A DNA stretch of 53,334 nt, taken from positions 1 to 53,334 of the forward strand of contig QMSI01000003.1 in assembly GCA_003649615.1 (NCBI GenBank). Reading direction: 5' to 3'. Both the position numbers and the translations under genes were made by a program. The notes beneath the pieces were generated by a model, which saw nothing but the letters and a program-made list of their open reading frames with translations, was not told where the DNA came from and made no database searches. Every line of letters begins with the position of its first letter. Position 1 is the first letter of the stretch. The DNA comes from Thermoprotei archaeon. Its GTDB lineage: Archaea; Thermoproteota; Methanomethylicia; Nezhaarchaeales; B40-G2. Shown in pieces: positions 14,745 to 22,904 of this stretch.

Positions 14745-15929
14745 ATGAAGCTTTACATAGCAGCTTGCGGTCTAGGTCTAGGGCACGCTACTAGATGCTT
14801 AGCTCTCGCAGAGAAAGCTAAGATGCAAGGGTTTAAGGTAGCATTCTCGACCTACAGCGGTGAAACCCTCAAACTTCTCAGAAACAAAGGTTACCCTGTG
14901 CTAGAGGTTCCATACATGGCTTACCTTCTCGGCGACGACGGGAACGTGGACTTTAAGCTGACCTTGGCTCGAGGGCCTATTGAGCTGCGCAAGTTAGCAG
15001 TTCAGACAGGCTTAGAGTTCAAGTACATGTTGAAGGAAAAGCCCGACGTAGTAGTAGCGGACTCAAGGCTATCAGCAGTGACAGCCGCATACCTCCTAGA
15101 TTTGCCGTCGATCCTCATCCTCAACCAGGTCAAGCTCATCATACCTAGGAGAAGGCCCATTAAAGGAGCCGCACTCAAGGTTAAGGCAGCCACGGAGAGA
15201 TTAGGCTGTGAGCTACTTGGGATGGGCTGGAGCAAAGTCGATAAAGTTTTGGTGGCTGATTTTCCACCTCCCTACACCATTTCCAGAGATAACCTTTACG
15301 TGCCGGCTAGACTTAGAGGAAAACTAAAACTAGTAGGTCCCCTCATAGACTACGAGCGTTACACACTCGAGGATAAGGACCAGGCTAAGGAGAAATTGAA
15401 GCTATATGGTAAGCCGCTTATCCTGGTATCAACGGGAGGGTTGAAGGAGGAGAGGATAAAGCTGTTAAGAACGGTGATCTCCTCCTTTAAGGGCCTGAGC
15501 AAGGTCAACGTGGTAGTATCAGCTAGCCTCCCCGAAAGACAAGGACTAATGTTTGAGGAAAACGGAGTAAAGGTTTACGGCTGGCTTCCTAGCCGACACG
15601 AATACTTGAAAGCCGCAGATCTATTGATCACTCATGGAGGACATACATCGATAGCCGAAGCTATGTATACCGCTACCCCCATGTTAATAGTCCCCAATAA
15701 AGGTCATACAGAAAGGACTGGAAACGCTAGAGCCGCTGAGCAGCTAGGAGTAGCTAAAGTGCTTGACCAAGAAGAAGCTGAAGCAGAGAAGCTGAGAGAA
15801 GTTGCCTTAACCATGCTATCAGACCCTACATATTCCGAGAGGGCTTCAAAGCTGGCTAAGGAGGTCCACAGGTTCAGAGCTGTCGACGAAGCTCTTAAGG
15901 AAATCCTCAACCTGATAGGAAATCAGTAA
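14745..15929 (+). CDS. MurG-like (GT28/GT-B) glycosyltransferase
   Basis: A 394-residue GT-B enzyme. The N-terminal domain opens with IAACGLGLGHATRCLALA, the glycine-rich acceptor loop. The C-terminal domain has LVSTGGLKEER and the donor-binding HGGHTSIAEAMYTATPMLIVP, as in MurG. Archaeal relatives are thought to build N-glycan or lipid-linked sugars. Donor and acceptor cannot be read from sequence. The 3' end overlaps the convergent radical SAM gene by 7 bases. Confidence 0.85.
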   Translation: MKLYIAACGLGLGHATRCLALAEKAKMQGFKVAFSTYSGETLKLLRNKGYPVLEVPYMAYLLGDDGNVDFKLTLARGPIELRKLAVQTGLEFKYMLKEKPDVVVADSRLSAVTAAYLLDLPSILILNQVKLIIPRRRPIKGAALKVKAATERLGCELLGMGWSKVDKVLVADFPPPYTISRDNLYVPARLRGKLKLVGPLIDYERYTLEDKDQAKEKLKLYGKPLILVSTGGLKEERIKLLRTVISSFKGLSKVNVVVSASLPERQGLMFEENGVKVYGWLPSRHEYLKAADLLITHGGHTSIAEAMYTATPMLIVPNKGHTERTGNARAAEQLGVAKVLDQEEAEAEKLREVALTMLSDPTYSERASKLAKEVHRFRAVDEALKEILNLIGNQ

Positions 15930-16747
15930 CAGAAGACTACCTCTAATCCTCGCTCGCTGCATAACATAGATATTTCCTTCTTAAGACCCTCAAAGTAACC
16001 TACCTGCCCTACTTTACTAAGAAAAGTATCCTGGTCGTCTAGGACGCTAAGTACTTCTGAAAGCTTCTCCTTCATCCTAGGCCTCAACCTAAACTTATCC
16101 ACGACCACCCTTCCACAACCATGCTCAACAGCGGAGTCAAGTATTTCCTTAAGCTCTTGTTCAACAACCGCTGGAAGTAGAGGTCCAAGAAAGAGAAAAG
16201 TCTCAAGGCCTACTTCACTAGCCTCCTTAATAGCCTTAAACCTCTCGTGAGGAGGGGGAGAGAAGGGTTCAACTATCTTCGATAGGTTTAAGGTGGTCAC
16301 CGTTATACCCACTTCACAGCTCTTGAGGCCTTGGAGAAGATCTAAGTCCCTTCTAAAAAGCGAAGACTTAGTTAAGAGCACTACGTGCACCCCCGATCCT
16401 TGCATAGCCTCCAAGCAAGCCCTCGTTAAGCCGTACCTAGCCTCTAGAGGTTGATAGGGGTCCGTTATACTACTAACCAAGATACTAGCGTCACGCAGCG
16501 CTTTTACTTCACGTCTAACTAGCCTGGGAACGTTTACCTTTACGTCAACGAAGGCCCCCCATTTCCTCCCTCTAAGGATTGAAGGGTAGGTGAAGGGGAC
16601 ATAGCAGTATACACAGGCATGTTGACAGCCCACATAAGGATTCAAGGAGAAATCGACTCCATAGATGCCACTAGGACTTAGGGCACGGTGGACCTTAACC
16701 TCCCTAACTTTAAGTTGCAAGTCGAGTTCTCCTAGCTTCCACAGCAC
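15923..16747 (-). CDS. SplB-related radical SAM protein
   Basis: A 274-residue radical SAM enzyme with CQHACVYC (C41, C45, C48; Cx3Cx2C) after NPYVG, the arrangement of the SplB/Rv2578c-type group. The next conserved region is SSITDPYQPLE. Spore photoproduct lyase itself repairs a thymine dimer, but most relatives have unknown substrates, and the SPL active-site cysteine cannot be assigned confidently here. GTG start. It is divergent from nreA with only 46 bases between, so the two may be co-regulated. Confidence 0.8.
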   Translation of the reverse strand: MLWKLGELDLQLKVREVKVHRALSPSGIYGVDFSLNPYVGCQHACVYCYVPFTYPSILRGRKWGAFVDVKVNVPRLVRREVKALRDASILVSSITDPYQPLEARYGLTRACLEAMQGSGVHVVLLTKSSLFRRDLDLLQGLKSCEVGITVTTLNLSKIVEPFSPPPHERFKAIKEASEVGLETFLFLGPLLPAVVEQELKEILDSAVEHGCGRVVVDKFRLRPRMKEKLSEVLSVLDDQDTFLSKVGQVGYFEGLKKEISMLCSERGLEVVFCY

Positions 16748-16793
16748 GCCTAATAAAATACCTCGCGCGTGAGGAATAGTGAGAGGTTAAAAG

Positions 16794-18161
16794 GTGAGGG
16801 TTAAGGGGAAGAAGTTCGTCAAGGTAGTGAAGAGGAAGATCCCTTGGCTAGAGCACGTCATCGATAGCCAGGAGGCAGCCTACGACTTAAACCTCGAAGA
16901 AAACCTCATAGCTAGGGTGCCCCGAGGAAGCCTATGTGTATACTGTAAGGCTTCAAAGATGCTGTGCGGAAAACCTACCTGTCCCATCATCCTCAAATTG
17001 AGGTCCTACGTAAAGGTAGGATTACATCTTACGAGCCAGAATATGTATGGCTCAAGTCCACCAGCCGTCTTCGTGGGTAGGCATGGTTACCCATATGTCA
17101 ATGTAGGCCCCCTCATCCCTCCCTTTCAAGGCGATACCAGCCTCTACGACGCTCCTGAACGTTGGCTTGAACAAGGCTTAGGTATCGAGAACGTCGTAGA
17201 CATGAGGGTTAAGCTAGTGAGAGGTAAAGCTAGAGCTCACGTGAAAGAGGCTGAGGAGCCTAATAGACTGCTTGAGGCTGTCCAAGAGGCTGCACTCTCA
17301 GCAACCCCTGTAGGGGCTGAAGTCTGGTTTAAGAGAAAGCCCATAGCCTCCCTGCTACTGGATGATGATGTGCAGCCTATGGGCCCTTCAGCCCCCATGG
17401 AAAAGCTGAGGGTGGAAGAAGTCAAAGTACATCGAGGCTTAGAGAAAGCCTTCAGCGACGTGGATCTTAAGGCCGAAGAGGCCTTAATGAAGCTTTACCT
17501 AGATGGAGTACCTATCTCACAGCTTCAAAGAGCCTTCAGCGTCGGGGTCATGGGGCTCAAGGGTAGGCGAAGATTAGTGCCTACGCGCTGGAGCATTACA
17601 GCTGTGGATAGTACTCTTTCAAGGAGGCTTCGGGACGAGGTGGTTAAGAGAGGGAGGGAGTTAAGCGAGTACAGGGTGTACTCTCTTAATGTGTTAGACA
17701 ACGAGTTCCTCATTCTCATGATGCCTGGTAACTGGAGCTATGAATCCATAGAGGCTTGGTACCCAGGTACAGCCTGGAACCCAGATCAAGGAAACCTAGC
17801 TTTCTGCGGTGACTGGGAAGGATACTGGGGGAGAGCTACCTACGCCTCCATGGGTGGCTGCTACTATGCTGCTAGGTTAGCTGTAACCGAAGCTTTGGCA
17901 AAGGAGAGAAGACAGGCCCAAGTCTTAATTCTACGCGAAGCTAGGCCAGGCTACTTATTACCGGTTGGAGTCTGGATCGTTAGGGAAGCGGTTAGAGAAG
18001 CTTTGAGGAGAAAGCCGGTTACCTTCAGCTCAGCCGAGGAAGTTTTGCAATACGCTTTTTCTAAGCTTAAGATTAGGCCTGAAGCCTGGTTTAGTGTAAG
18101 TAAGCTTCTGGGCGACTTAAAGAAGCAGGAGAAGATAACTAAATATCTTGAAAGGAAGTAA
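16794..18161 (+). CDS. nreA: Archaeal DNA repair protein NreA
   Basis: A 455-residue protein of the archaea-specific Nre family (DUF650/DUF651), linked to repair of DNA damage through interaction with PCNA. A zinc-type knuckle is visible near residue 47 (CVYCKASKMLC and the following PTC), then conserved blocks SSPPAVFVGRHGYPYVNVGP and MLCG-type metal ligands. The C-terminal end QEKITKYLERK contains Q-x-x-I-x-x-Y-L, a good match to a PCNA-interacting peptide. GTG start. Confidence 0.92.
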   Translation: MRVKGKKFVKVVKRKIPWLEHVIDSQEAAYDLNLEENLIARVPRGSLCVYCKASKMLCGKPTCPIILKLRSYVKVGLHLTSQNMYGSSPPAVFVGRHGYPYVNVGPLIPPFQGDTSLYDAPERWLEQGLGIENVVDMRVKLVRGKARAHVKEAEEPNRLLEAVQEAALSATPVGAEVWFKRKPIASLLLDDDVQPMGPSAPMEKLRVEEVKVHRGLEKAFSDVDLKAEEALMKLYLDGVPISQLQRAFSVGVMGLKGRRRLVPTRWSITAVDSTLSRRLRDEVVKRGRELSEYRVYSLNVLDNEFLILMMPGNWSYESIEAWYPGTAWNPDQGNLAFCGDWEGYWGRATYASMGGCYYAARLAVTEALAKERRQAQVLILREARPGYLLPVGVWIVREAVREALRRKPVTFSSAEEVLQYAFSKLKIRPEAWFSVSKLLGDLKKQEKITKYLERK

Positions 18162-18330
18162 ATTTCAAGATGAAAAAGCAGTAGCTAGAACCTTAACCTG
18201 CATAGAGAAGGTAAAGGTTATTAAACGGAAAAAGCCAAGCTTAATGACAAGATAAAAACCAGCCTCACTTTTCCCTGACAGCCTTAATAATATACTTAGT
18301 GCGGCTCTCTTGTTATCATCATTAAGAAGC

Positions 18331-18755
18331 CTATAAAAGCAACACTCTAAAGATGAAGTCGAAGGACCAACCTAGGACCCCCGAGATCAGTATTCCCATT
18401 CCAAAATAAGGCACTACAAATATTATGTGGCCAAAGGCCCAAAGGAGAAAGGATGAGCTAACGATCCTCGCGCCAAGATTTTTCGTAACCTTAGCACATA
18501 TATGAAAATACCAGTATTGTCCATGAATAATACGTATAGAAGGATAGGGTGAGCGAAAACCGTGGTCTCGATCGCCCCATAGAGCTTTGAACCTAGCCCA
18601 AAGTATATCAACGCGGTTATAATAGATGCATTGTCAATTCAGGATAGGGAATTCTTAGTGATTTGGGGAGAGTCTTCCGACTCAAACTACTCAATTACCC
18701 TCCCATCTTTCATAACATGTAGGAAAGCAATTATCTGTGGTCTCTCCACGCTCAT
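18331..18755 (-). pseudogene. Decayed small membrane-protein gene
   Basis: On the minus strand an ATG at 18755 (preceded by AAAGG) opens a frame reading MSVERPQIIAFLHVMKDG. It is broken by an in-frame TAG after GRVIE and a TGA after KNSLS, then continues in the same frame as IDNASIITALIYFGLGSKLYG. Near 18483 the coding frame shifts, and the text resumes as TKNLGARIVSSSFLLWAFGH to a TAG at 18331. Combined, about 141 residues with three or four hydrophobic segments remain. I cannot name the family. It starts 14 bases after the KaiC pseudogene ends, so both were one operon. Confidence 0.7.
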
Positions 18756-18769
18756 CCTTTTCTTAGGTT

Positions 18770-19193
18770 TTATTTCCTTTGCGACTGCGCCTCAAACGTA
18801 TCTTTAATTCTCTTCGCATACTCGATCGCCACTAGGACGCTTTCTATCGTAAACTTTGCCATCTGAACGCCAAGCATTGCTTTCCTGGCCTCTTCACGCT
18901 TTATGTGGATTAATGAGGGGAGGTCAACTATCGCTAGTTTCGACTGTTTCTCGAGGTCTTCATAGGTCCCAGCCAAACCTTTTCATGTCCCCCTTGAGGA
19001 TGGACGGAGAGTCGACAAGCGTCACGAACACGCCTGGTTCATTATACTTCTTAATGCCATTGACTAGAAACTGTATCGAAAGGATAGTTTTACCACTCCC
19101 TGGGCCGCCGCATGCAAGTACGCTGCGCCCCTTCGGATGCCTTCCTTCTAACTATTCATCTAGTCCTTCAATTCATGTTGGAACTCTTTCCAA
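18770..19193 (-). pseudogene. Decayed KaiC-like RecA-superfamily ATPase
   Basis: From a TTG at 19193 the minus strand reads MERVPT, then TGA (19173-19175) where a Gly codon is expected, IEGLDE, then TAG (19152-19154) where Leu is expected, and continues with an intact Walker A (ACGGPGSGKTILSIQFL) and VFVTLVDSPSILKGDMKRFG. After FGWDL one extra T shifts the frame, and the other frame continues EDLEKQSKLAIVDLPSL up to 18770. Only about 141 of the usual 230-270 residues remain. An intact relative is present at 50929-51741. Confidence 0.85.
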
Positions 19194-19444
19194 TAAAATA
19201 AATCCTCCGTAATCTTACTTGATTTAAAGAATATAGGGGTTTCTACAAAACAGAATTAGAAAAACCGAGCCTGAGCTCTGGCTTTGAAGACGTTAAAACT
19301 AATCAGTGCTACAATCACATAAAGGGGCGTGACAGAAAGTTGATGGCATTAAACCTCAGAACAACCTTAGGTAGACCGAGGGTTAACGATCTTCTGAGAC
19401 AATCCTTAAATCTAAGGACCTAACTTAAGCAGCTGAGGATAACG
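19194..19444. other. Non-coding spacer after the decayed operon
   Basis: I see no convincing open frame, tRNA or repeat. The last 15 bases hold GAGGAT, a plausible SD for the small zinc protein at 19445. The segment is A/T-richer than its surroundings, in keeping with relaxed selection next to the pseudogenes. Confidence 0.4.
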
Positions 19445-19624
19445 ATGAGCTGTAGAAGCTGTGCTCAATGTCCCTTTAGCTGGGTGGAGCTGGAGTATTT
19501 TAAGTGCCTTAAGTGTGGTCATGTGTGGCTCGATGACCCCTTCGACCCTGATGCCTGGAAGTGTCCAGGCTGTAGTGCTGAAGGAGAGCAAGTAACGTTA
19601 CTTAAGCAACAAGTTAAAGCTTAG
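19445..19624 (+). CDS. Small two-site zinc protein, rubredoxin/zinc-ribbon-like
   Basis: A 59-residue protein with seven cysteines: C3, C6 and C9 (CRSCAQC), and two CxxC knuckles at C21/C24 (CLKCGH) and C40/C43 (CPGC). The second pair, separated by VWLDDPFDPDAWK, resembles a rubredoxin-like or zinc-ribbon fold. ATG at 19445 has GAGGAT six bases upstream. A real gene is likely because cysteine placement is non-random and codon use matches its neighbours. Function is unknown; metal (Zn or Fe) cannot be told from sequence. Confidence 0.75.
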   Translation: MSCRSCAQCPFSWVELEYFKCLKCGHVWLDDPFDPDAWKCPGCSAEGEQVTLLKQQVKA

Positions 19625-19798
19625 CTACAACACTTCGACGACTGGAGCTCTAAGCTTCTAGATAAGAAAGTCTACTTGAGTAGAGCAGATGATTAAGAGA
19701 TCGACATGCAAGCCTGTTACCTAGATGTTATCTGGAGAGCCTCTTCGTAACGCTCAACTTTAAAACTTCAGTGGCCTCACTAATAACATGGTGAATAC

Positions 19799-19999
19799 AT
19801 GAAAGGAGTGAAGAATGAGCTCAGGATACTAACCGTCCACTTACCTGACGCTTACATCCAAGGCTTGGATGAGCTTGTTAATCAGAGGTTCTATCCAAAC
19901 CGAAGTGAGGCAATAAGGGTGGCGGTCAGAGACCTCCTAAAGAAGGAGCTTTGGGAGCAGCGGAACAAGGAGTTACGGAGCCTCAAAGTATACGGTTAA
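19799..19999 (+). CDS. Ribbon-helix-helix (CopG/NikR-type) transcription regulator
   Basis: A 66-residue protein. The beta strand RILTVHLPDAYI is followed by two helices, with the family turn FYPNRSEAIRVAVRDLLKKE. This is the DNA-binding RHH fold, which acts as a dimer. No metal- or ligand-binding C-terminal domain is present. A TATA-like box (CTTTAAAAC, about 19760) lies some 35 bases upstream. An inverted repeat at 20042-20072, just downstream and before the next gene, is a candidate target. Confidence 0.88.
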   Translation: MKGVKNELRILTVHLPDAYIQGLDELVNQRFYPNRSEAIRVAVRDLLKKELWEQRNKELRSLKVYG

Positions 20000-20041
20000 T
20001 CTCCATATGATTTTTTGTAGATCTACTAGCGAAATGTTTTA

Positions 20042-20072
20042 GCTCTACGCTGCCTCTAGGCGTACGTAGAGC
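20042..20072. repeat. Nested inverted repeat in front of the COG2521 methyltransferase
   Basis: GCTCTACG at 20042-20049 is matched by CGTAGAGC at 20065-20072 (8 of 8 complementary). Inside it, GCCT (20052-20055) pairs with AGGC (20058-20061). It ends 2 bases before the SD GGAGG of the gene at 20087. It could be an operator dyad or an RNA hairpin adjacent to the ribosome-binding site. Confidence 0.6.
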
Positions 20073-20086
20073 CTGGAGGACACTAC

Positions 20087-20962
20087 ATGAAGCTCTACGA
20101 GTTTAGAAGCCTTAACATGCCCATCCTTACCAGCGAGGCTGCTAAATCCTTGCTAAAAGCTAAGGAGGAAGGAGGTCGAAGCCTGTCGCTGACCTTTAAC
20201 CTAGGGCTTTCTAAGGCTTTAGTGGAGCTCCTCGACGATGGTGTGGTTATAGAGGATCATACCGTAAGCTACGAGGAATTGAAATGGGCGTTAAAGGACG
20301 AAGATGCCATTTATATCTTAGAGCCTCCAGGAAGGCTTCGTAAAGCAGTGCTTTACACTGAAGGCAAGCTATACAAGCTTAAGAAGGTAGCTGAGGATAA
20401 AGCGCCCACTTTAGAGGTAAACGGTGTAAACATGCACAGAGTTGAGGGAGTCACGCCTTGGGACGATGCTTACATGAAGGTGGAGGTAACCAGTATAAAG
20501 AAAGGTATGAAAATCCTCGATATCTGTACAGGGCTAGGTTACACAGCTATAATATCTCTAAGAAAAGGAGCCTCAGAGGTTTGGACCATAGAGAAGGACG
20601 TTAACGTACTTAGGATGGCTGAGGCTAATCCTTGGTCAAAGGGATTAGAAAATCAGCAGATAAGGACGATGCTTGGAGACGCCGCTAAAGCCGTAGTGGA
20701 GTTCGAAGATGAAGCGTTCGACGCCATCATCCATGATCCGCCAACAATTTCTCAGGCCACAGGGCTTTATAGCGTAGATTTTTATCGAGAGTTATACCGC
20801 GTCCTCAAGAAAGGAGGAGCTCTTAACCACTACACAGGGCTACCAGGGTCAAGGACTAGAGGCATGGATATTGTTCAAGGAGTATCTAGAAGGCTTAAAA
20901 TGGTTGGATTCACGGTTAAAGTCTCAAAGGAGCTCATGAGCGTAGTAGCTGTTAAGGAATAG
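20087..20962 (+). CDS. Predicted archaeal SAM-dependent methyltransferase (COG2521-like)
   Basis: A 291-residue protein. The N-terminal 135 residues are a family-specific domain that ends NGVNMHRVEGVTPWDDAYMK. The methyltransferase core follows, with motif I LDICTGLGYTA, motif II VWTIEKD and the motif IV-like HDPPT. The D-P-P motif resembles that of N-methyltransferases acting on nucleic-acid bases or amide nitrogens, but the substrate is not established. The ATG is preceded by GGAGGA and by the inverted repeat at 20042-20072. Confidence 0.82.
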   Translation: MKLYEFRSLNMPILTSEAAKSLLKAKEEGGRSLSLTFNLGLSKALVELLDDGVVIEDHTVSYEELKWALKDEDAIYILEPPGRLRKAVLYTEGKLYKLKKVAEDKAPTLEVNGVNMHRVEGVTPWDDAYMKVEVTSIKKGMKILDICTGLGYTAIISLRKGASEVWTIEKDVNVLRMAEANPWSKGLENQQIRTMLGDAAKAVVEFEDEAFDAIIHDPPTISQATGLYSVDFYRELYRVLKKGGALNHYTGLPGSRTRGMDIVQGVSRRLKMVGFTVKVSKELMSVVAVKE

Positions 20963-21031
20963 TTGATTACGATTGTTGAACAAACGAGATAAAATCTTAT
21001 ATATTCGTTGACTTAAAAATTTCAAGAGACC

Positions 21032-21397
21032 TTGTCCGCAGAAGAGCTCTATGAGAAGTTACCCTCAGTAACCAATCTAAAGGAATTAGCTAAGTGTACT
21101 TTAGGCCTACAAGACGTAGAGCTGCAAGTTTACTTAACCCTCCTTCGAGGCGGGCGCATGACCGTTAGGGAGCTAGCTAACGTAATAGGTAAGAGCAGGC
21201 CCACCATTCAAAGAGCGGTCAAGAACCTAGTCAATAGAGGGCTAGCTTTGAGGAAGGAGGGCATTATCGATAGAGGAGGGTACTATTACATCTATGAGGC
21301 AGCTCCTCCGGACAAGATAAAAAACATCATCAAAGCTAAGCTCGAAGATTATTACCAGAAGGTCCTTCAGATTCTCGAGAAGGAGGAGTTCACATGA
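21032..21397 (+). CDS. TrmB-like winged-helix transcription regulator
   Basis: A 121-residue winged helix-turn-helix protein. The DNA-binding core is LQDVELQVYLTLLRGG, then MTVRELANVIGKSRPTIQRA (recognition helix) and a wing with YYYIYEA. The C-terminal 35 residues form a helix for dimerisation; no sugar-binding TrmB domain is present. The TTG start is about 26 bases from a TATA-like TTATATA (20998-21004). It overlaps the next gene by 4 bases (ATGA) and is convergent with the Fe-S assembly operon, so it may control Fe-S or redox functions. Confidence 0.82.
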   Translation: MSAEELYEKLPSVTNLKELAKCTLGLQDVELQVYLTLLRGGRMTVRELANVIGKSRPTIQRAVKNLVNRGLALRKEGIIDRGGYYYIYEAAPPDKIKNIIKAKLEDYYQKVLQILEKEEFT

Positions 21398-21735
21398 ACC
21401 TTAAAGTCGATTTGACAGAGGAGGCTGTGGCAAAGATAAAGGAGAAGAAAATCGAAGCATTAAGACTACGTGTAAGGGAAGAGGTTTATGAATGGACCAC
21501 TTGCTGTATGGGGGATGTCTGCGCTATCGTCCCACTAATAGAAGTGACTGAGGAGCGTGGAGAGGATAGTGATTTCAAGTTGAAAGCCGAGAGCCTTGAG
21601 ATATACTTGAACCCTGAGTTGTTGGAGAGAGTAGGAGACGTCCTAACCATCGACTTTGAGGGAAAATTCGTAGTTAAAGGAGCAAGGCTAAGTTCATCTT
21701 ACATTCTTAAGCCTCCATACGTCAGCTTTGAGTAG
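21394..21735 (+). CDS. Cysteine-pair protein, possibly HesB/IscA-related
   Basis: A 113-residue protein. Its three cysteines cluster as CCMGDVC (C37, C38, C43). The C-terminal half (FKLKAESLEIYLNPELLERV, then LTIDFEGKFVVKGA) recalls the end of A-type Fe-S carrier proteins of the HesB fold. Canonical IscA has its CxC near the C-terminus; that motif is absent. It is therefore either a variant carrier or another redox protein. Its coupling with the upstream regulator and position beside the SmsCB genes support a link with Fe-S metabolism (inference). Confidence 0.55.
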   Translation: MNLKVDLTEEAVAKIKEKKIEALRLRVREEVYEWTTCCMGDVCAIVPLIEVTEERGEDSDFKLKAESLEIYLNPELLERVGDVLTIDFEGKFVVKGARLSSSYILKPPYVSFE

Positions 21736-21764
21736 CTCATGTAAAGTAAGTTTGAAGCGATGTT

Positions 21765-22886
21765 TTACATCCCTTTGGCTAACATAGCTATGAGCGCGTT
21801 TATTTCTGTCGTTAATTCTTGAGGCAGTCCTAGAAGTTCCACGTTAAGGAAGCCTCTCACAATAGTAGAGATCGCCTCTTCCCTCGATAATCCTCTAGTC
21901 ATCAAGTAAGCTATTTCATGGTCAGCTATCTTGCCCACAGCCGCCTCATGAGATAAGTCTACATCCCTCTTCATACCTACGAGCTCGGGGATTGCATGGA
22001 TCACTGAGCTATCGTCAAGTATGAGCCCCCTACATTCAAGATGTGCTTTAACCGGCGAGGAATCTGCTTTCATCATCCCCCTTGACACTATCCTTGAACC
22101 CCCTGCTGCTACTACTCTCGATACAGATTCACCTCTAGCCTCTGGTGCATTGAGTTCTACTTTGGATCCTATATCCATCAACGAGGACTTAGTAGCGTAG
22201 AGAACGTTGTTAAAAACAGCTATCCCATGCCTCCCAGTTATGTAAGCTACAGGATACGCCTGTACCTCCTTTACGGGGTTCAGGCAAATGTAGTTGGAAA
22301 TGAAAACGCCTCCCTCCTCAATCAGTATAGCGCTTCTAGGTTTAACTACAGTACCTACATTCCAGCTATGTATCATAGTAAAGCTCAGCTTCGCCCCCTT
22401 CTTAATGAAGAACTCCGAAACTCCTATATGCAAACCTGAGTGGATGTGAGGATGAAGAGTGCAACCAGTTATTATATGGGCATCCGAGTTCTCCTCGGCA
22501 ATTATTATGTTATGTATGGCCTGCTCAAATCCCTCTTTAGCTATCATTAAGCAAGTCTGTAAAGGGAGATCAACCCTTGCTCCAGGCATGATCCTTATGA
22601 AATAGCCTCCTCCAAACGCCTCCTCCACTCTACGGGTATACTCATCCTTATCTGGAGGTATTAGTCTCCATAAGTATCCTTTGAGCCAATCATGTTTCTT
22701 TAAGGCATCTATCATGCTCAGTACCTCAACCTTACCCTTGTAATACTCGTTAACCGCAGCCAAAACCTTGGAATGATCTATTTGAAAATAGGTAGCGCTC
22801 CTCTTAGACTCATCAGACTCTACTCCTACCTTGAAAGCGGCTTGGAGGATCTGATGAGGAATATCATAGAGAGGGTTCTTAGACAA
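21765..22886 (-). CDS. smsB: SufB/SufD-family scaffold, SmsB-type
   Basis: A 373-residue SufBD-fold protein: a long beta-helix core with helical ends. Recognisable blocks are ENSDAHIITGCTLHPHIHSG, SFTMIHSWN and the C-terminal EAAVGKIADHEIAYLMTRGL, the SufBD end that contacts the ATPase. Bacterial SufB has about 470-495 residues. This shorter form, paired only with a SufC homologue, corresponds to the minimal archaeal SmsCB system. It makes Fe-S clusters in the cytoplasm together with the gene upstream, 18 bases away. Confidence 0.88.
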   Translation of the reverse strand: MSKNPLYDIPHQILQAAFKVGVESDESKRSATYFQIDHSKVLAAVNEYYKGKVEVLSMIDALKKHDWLKGYLWRLIPPDKDEYTRRVEEAFGGGYFIRIMPGARVDLPLQTCLMIAKEGFEQAIHNIIIAEENSDAHIITGCTLHPHIHSGLHIGVSEFFIKKGAKLSFTMIHSWNVGTVVKPRSAILIEEGGVFISNYICLNPVKEVQAYPVAYITGRHGIAVFNNVLYATKSSLMDIGSKVELNAPEARGESVSRVVAAGGSRIVSRGMMKADSSPVKAHLECRGLILDDSSVIHAIPELVGMKRDVDLSHEAAVGKIADHEIAYLMTRGLSREEAISTIVRGFLNVELLGLPQELTTEINALIAMLAKGM

Positions 22887-22904
22887 GACTTTAAACCTCC
22901 TCGA

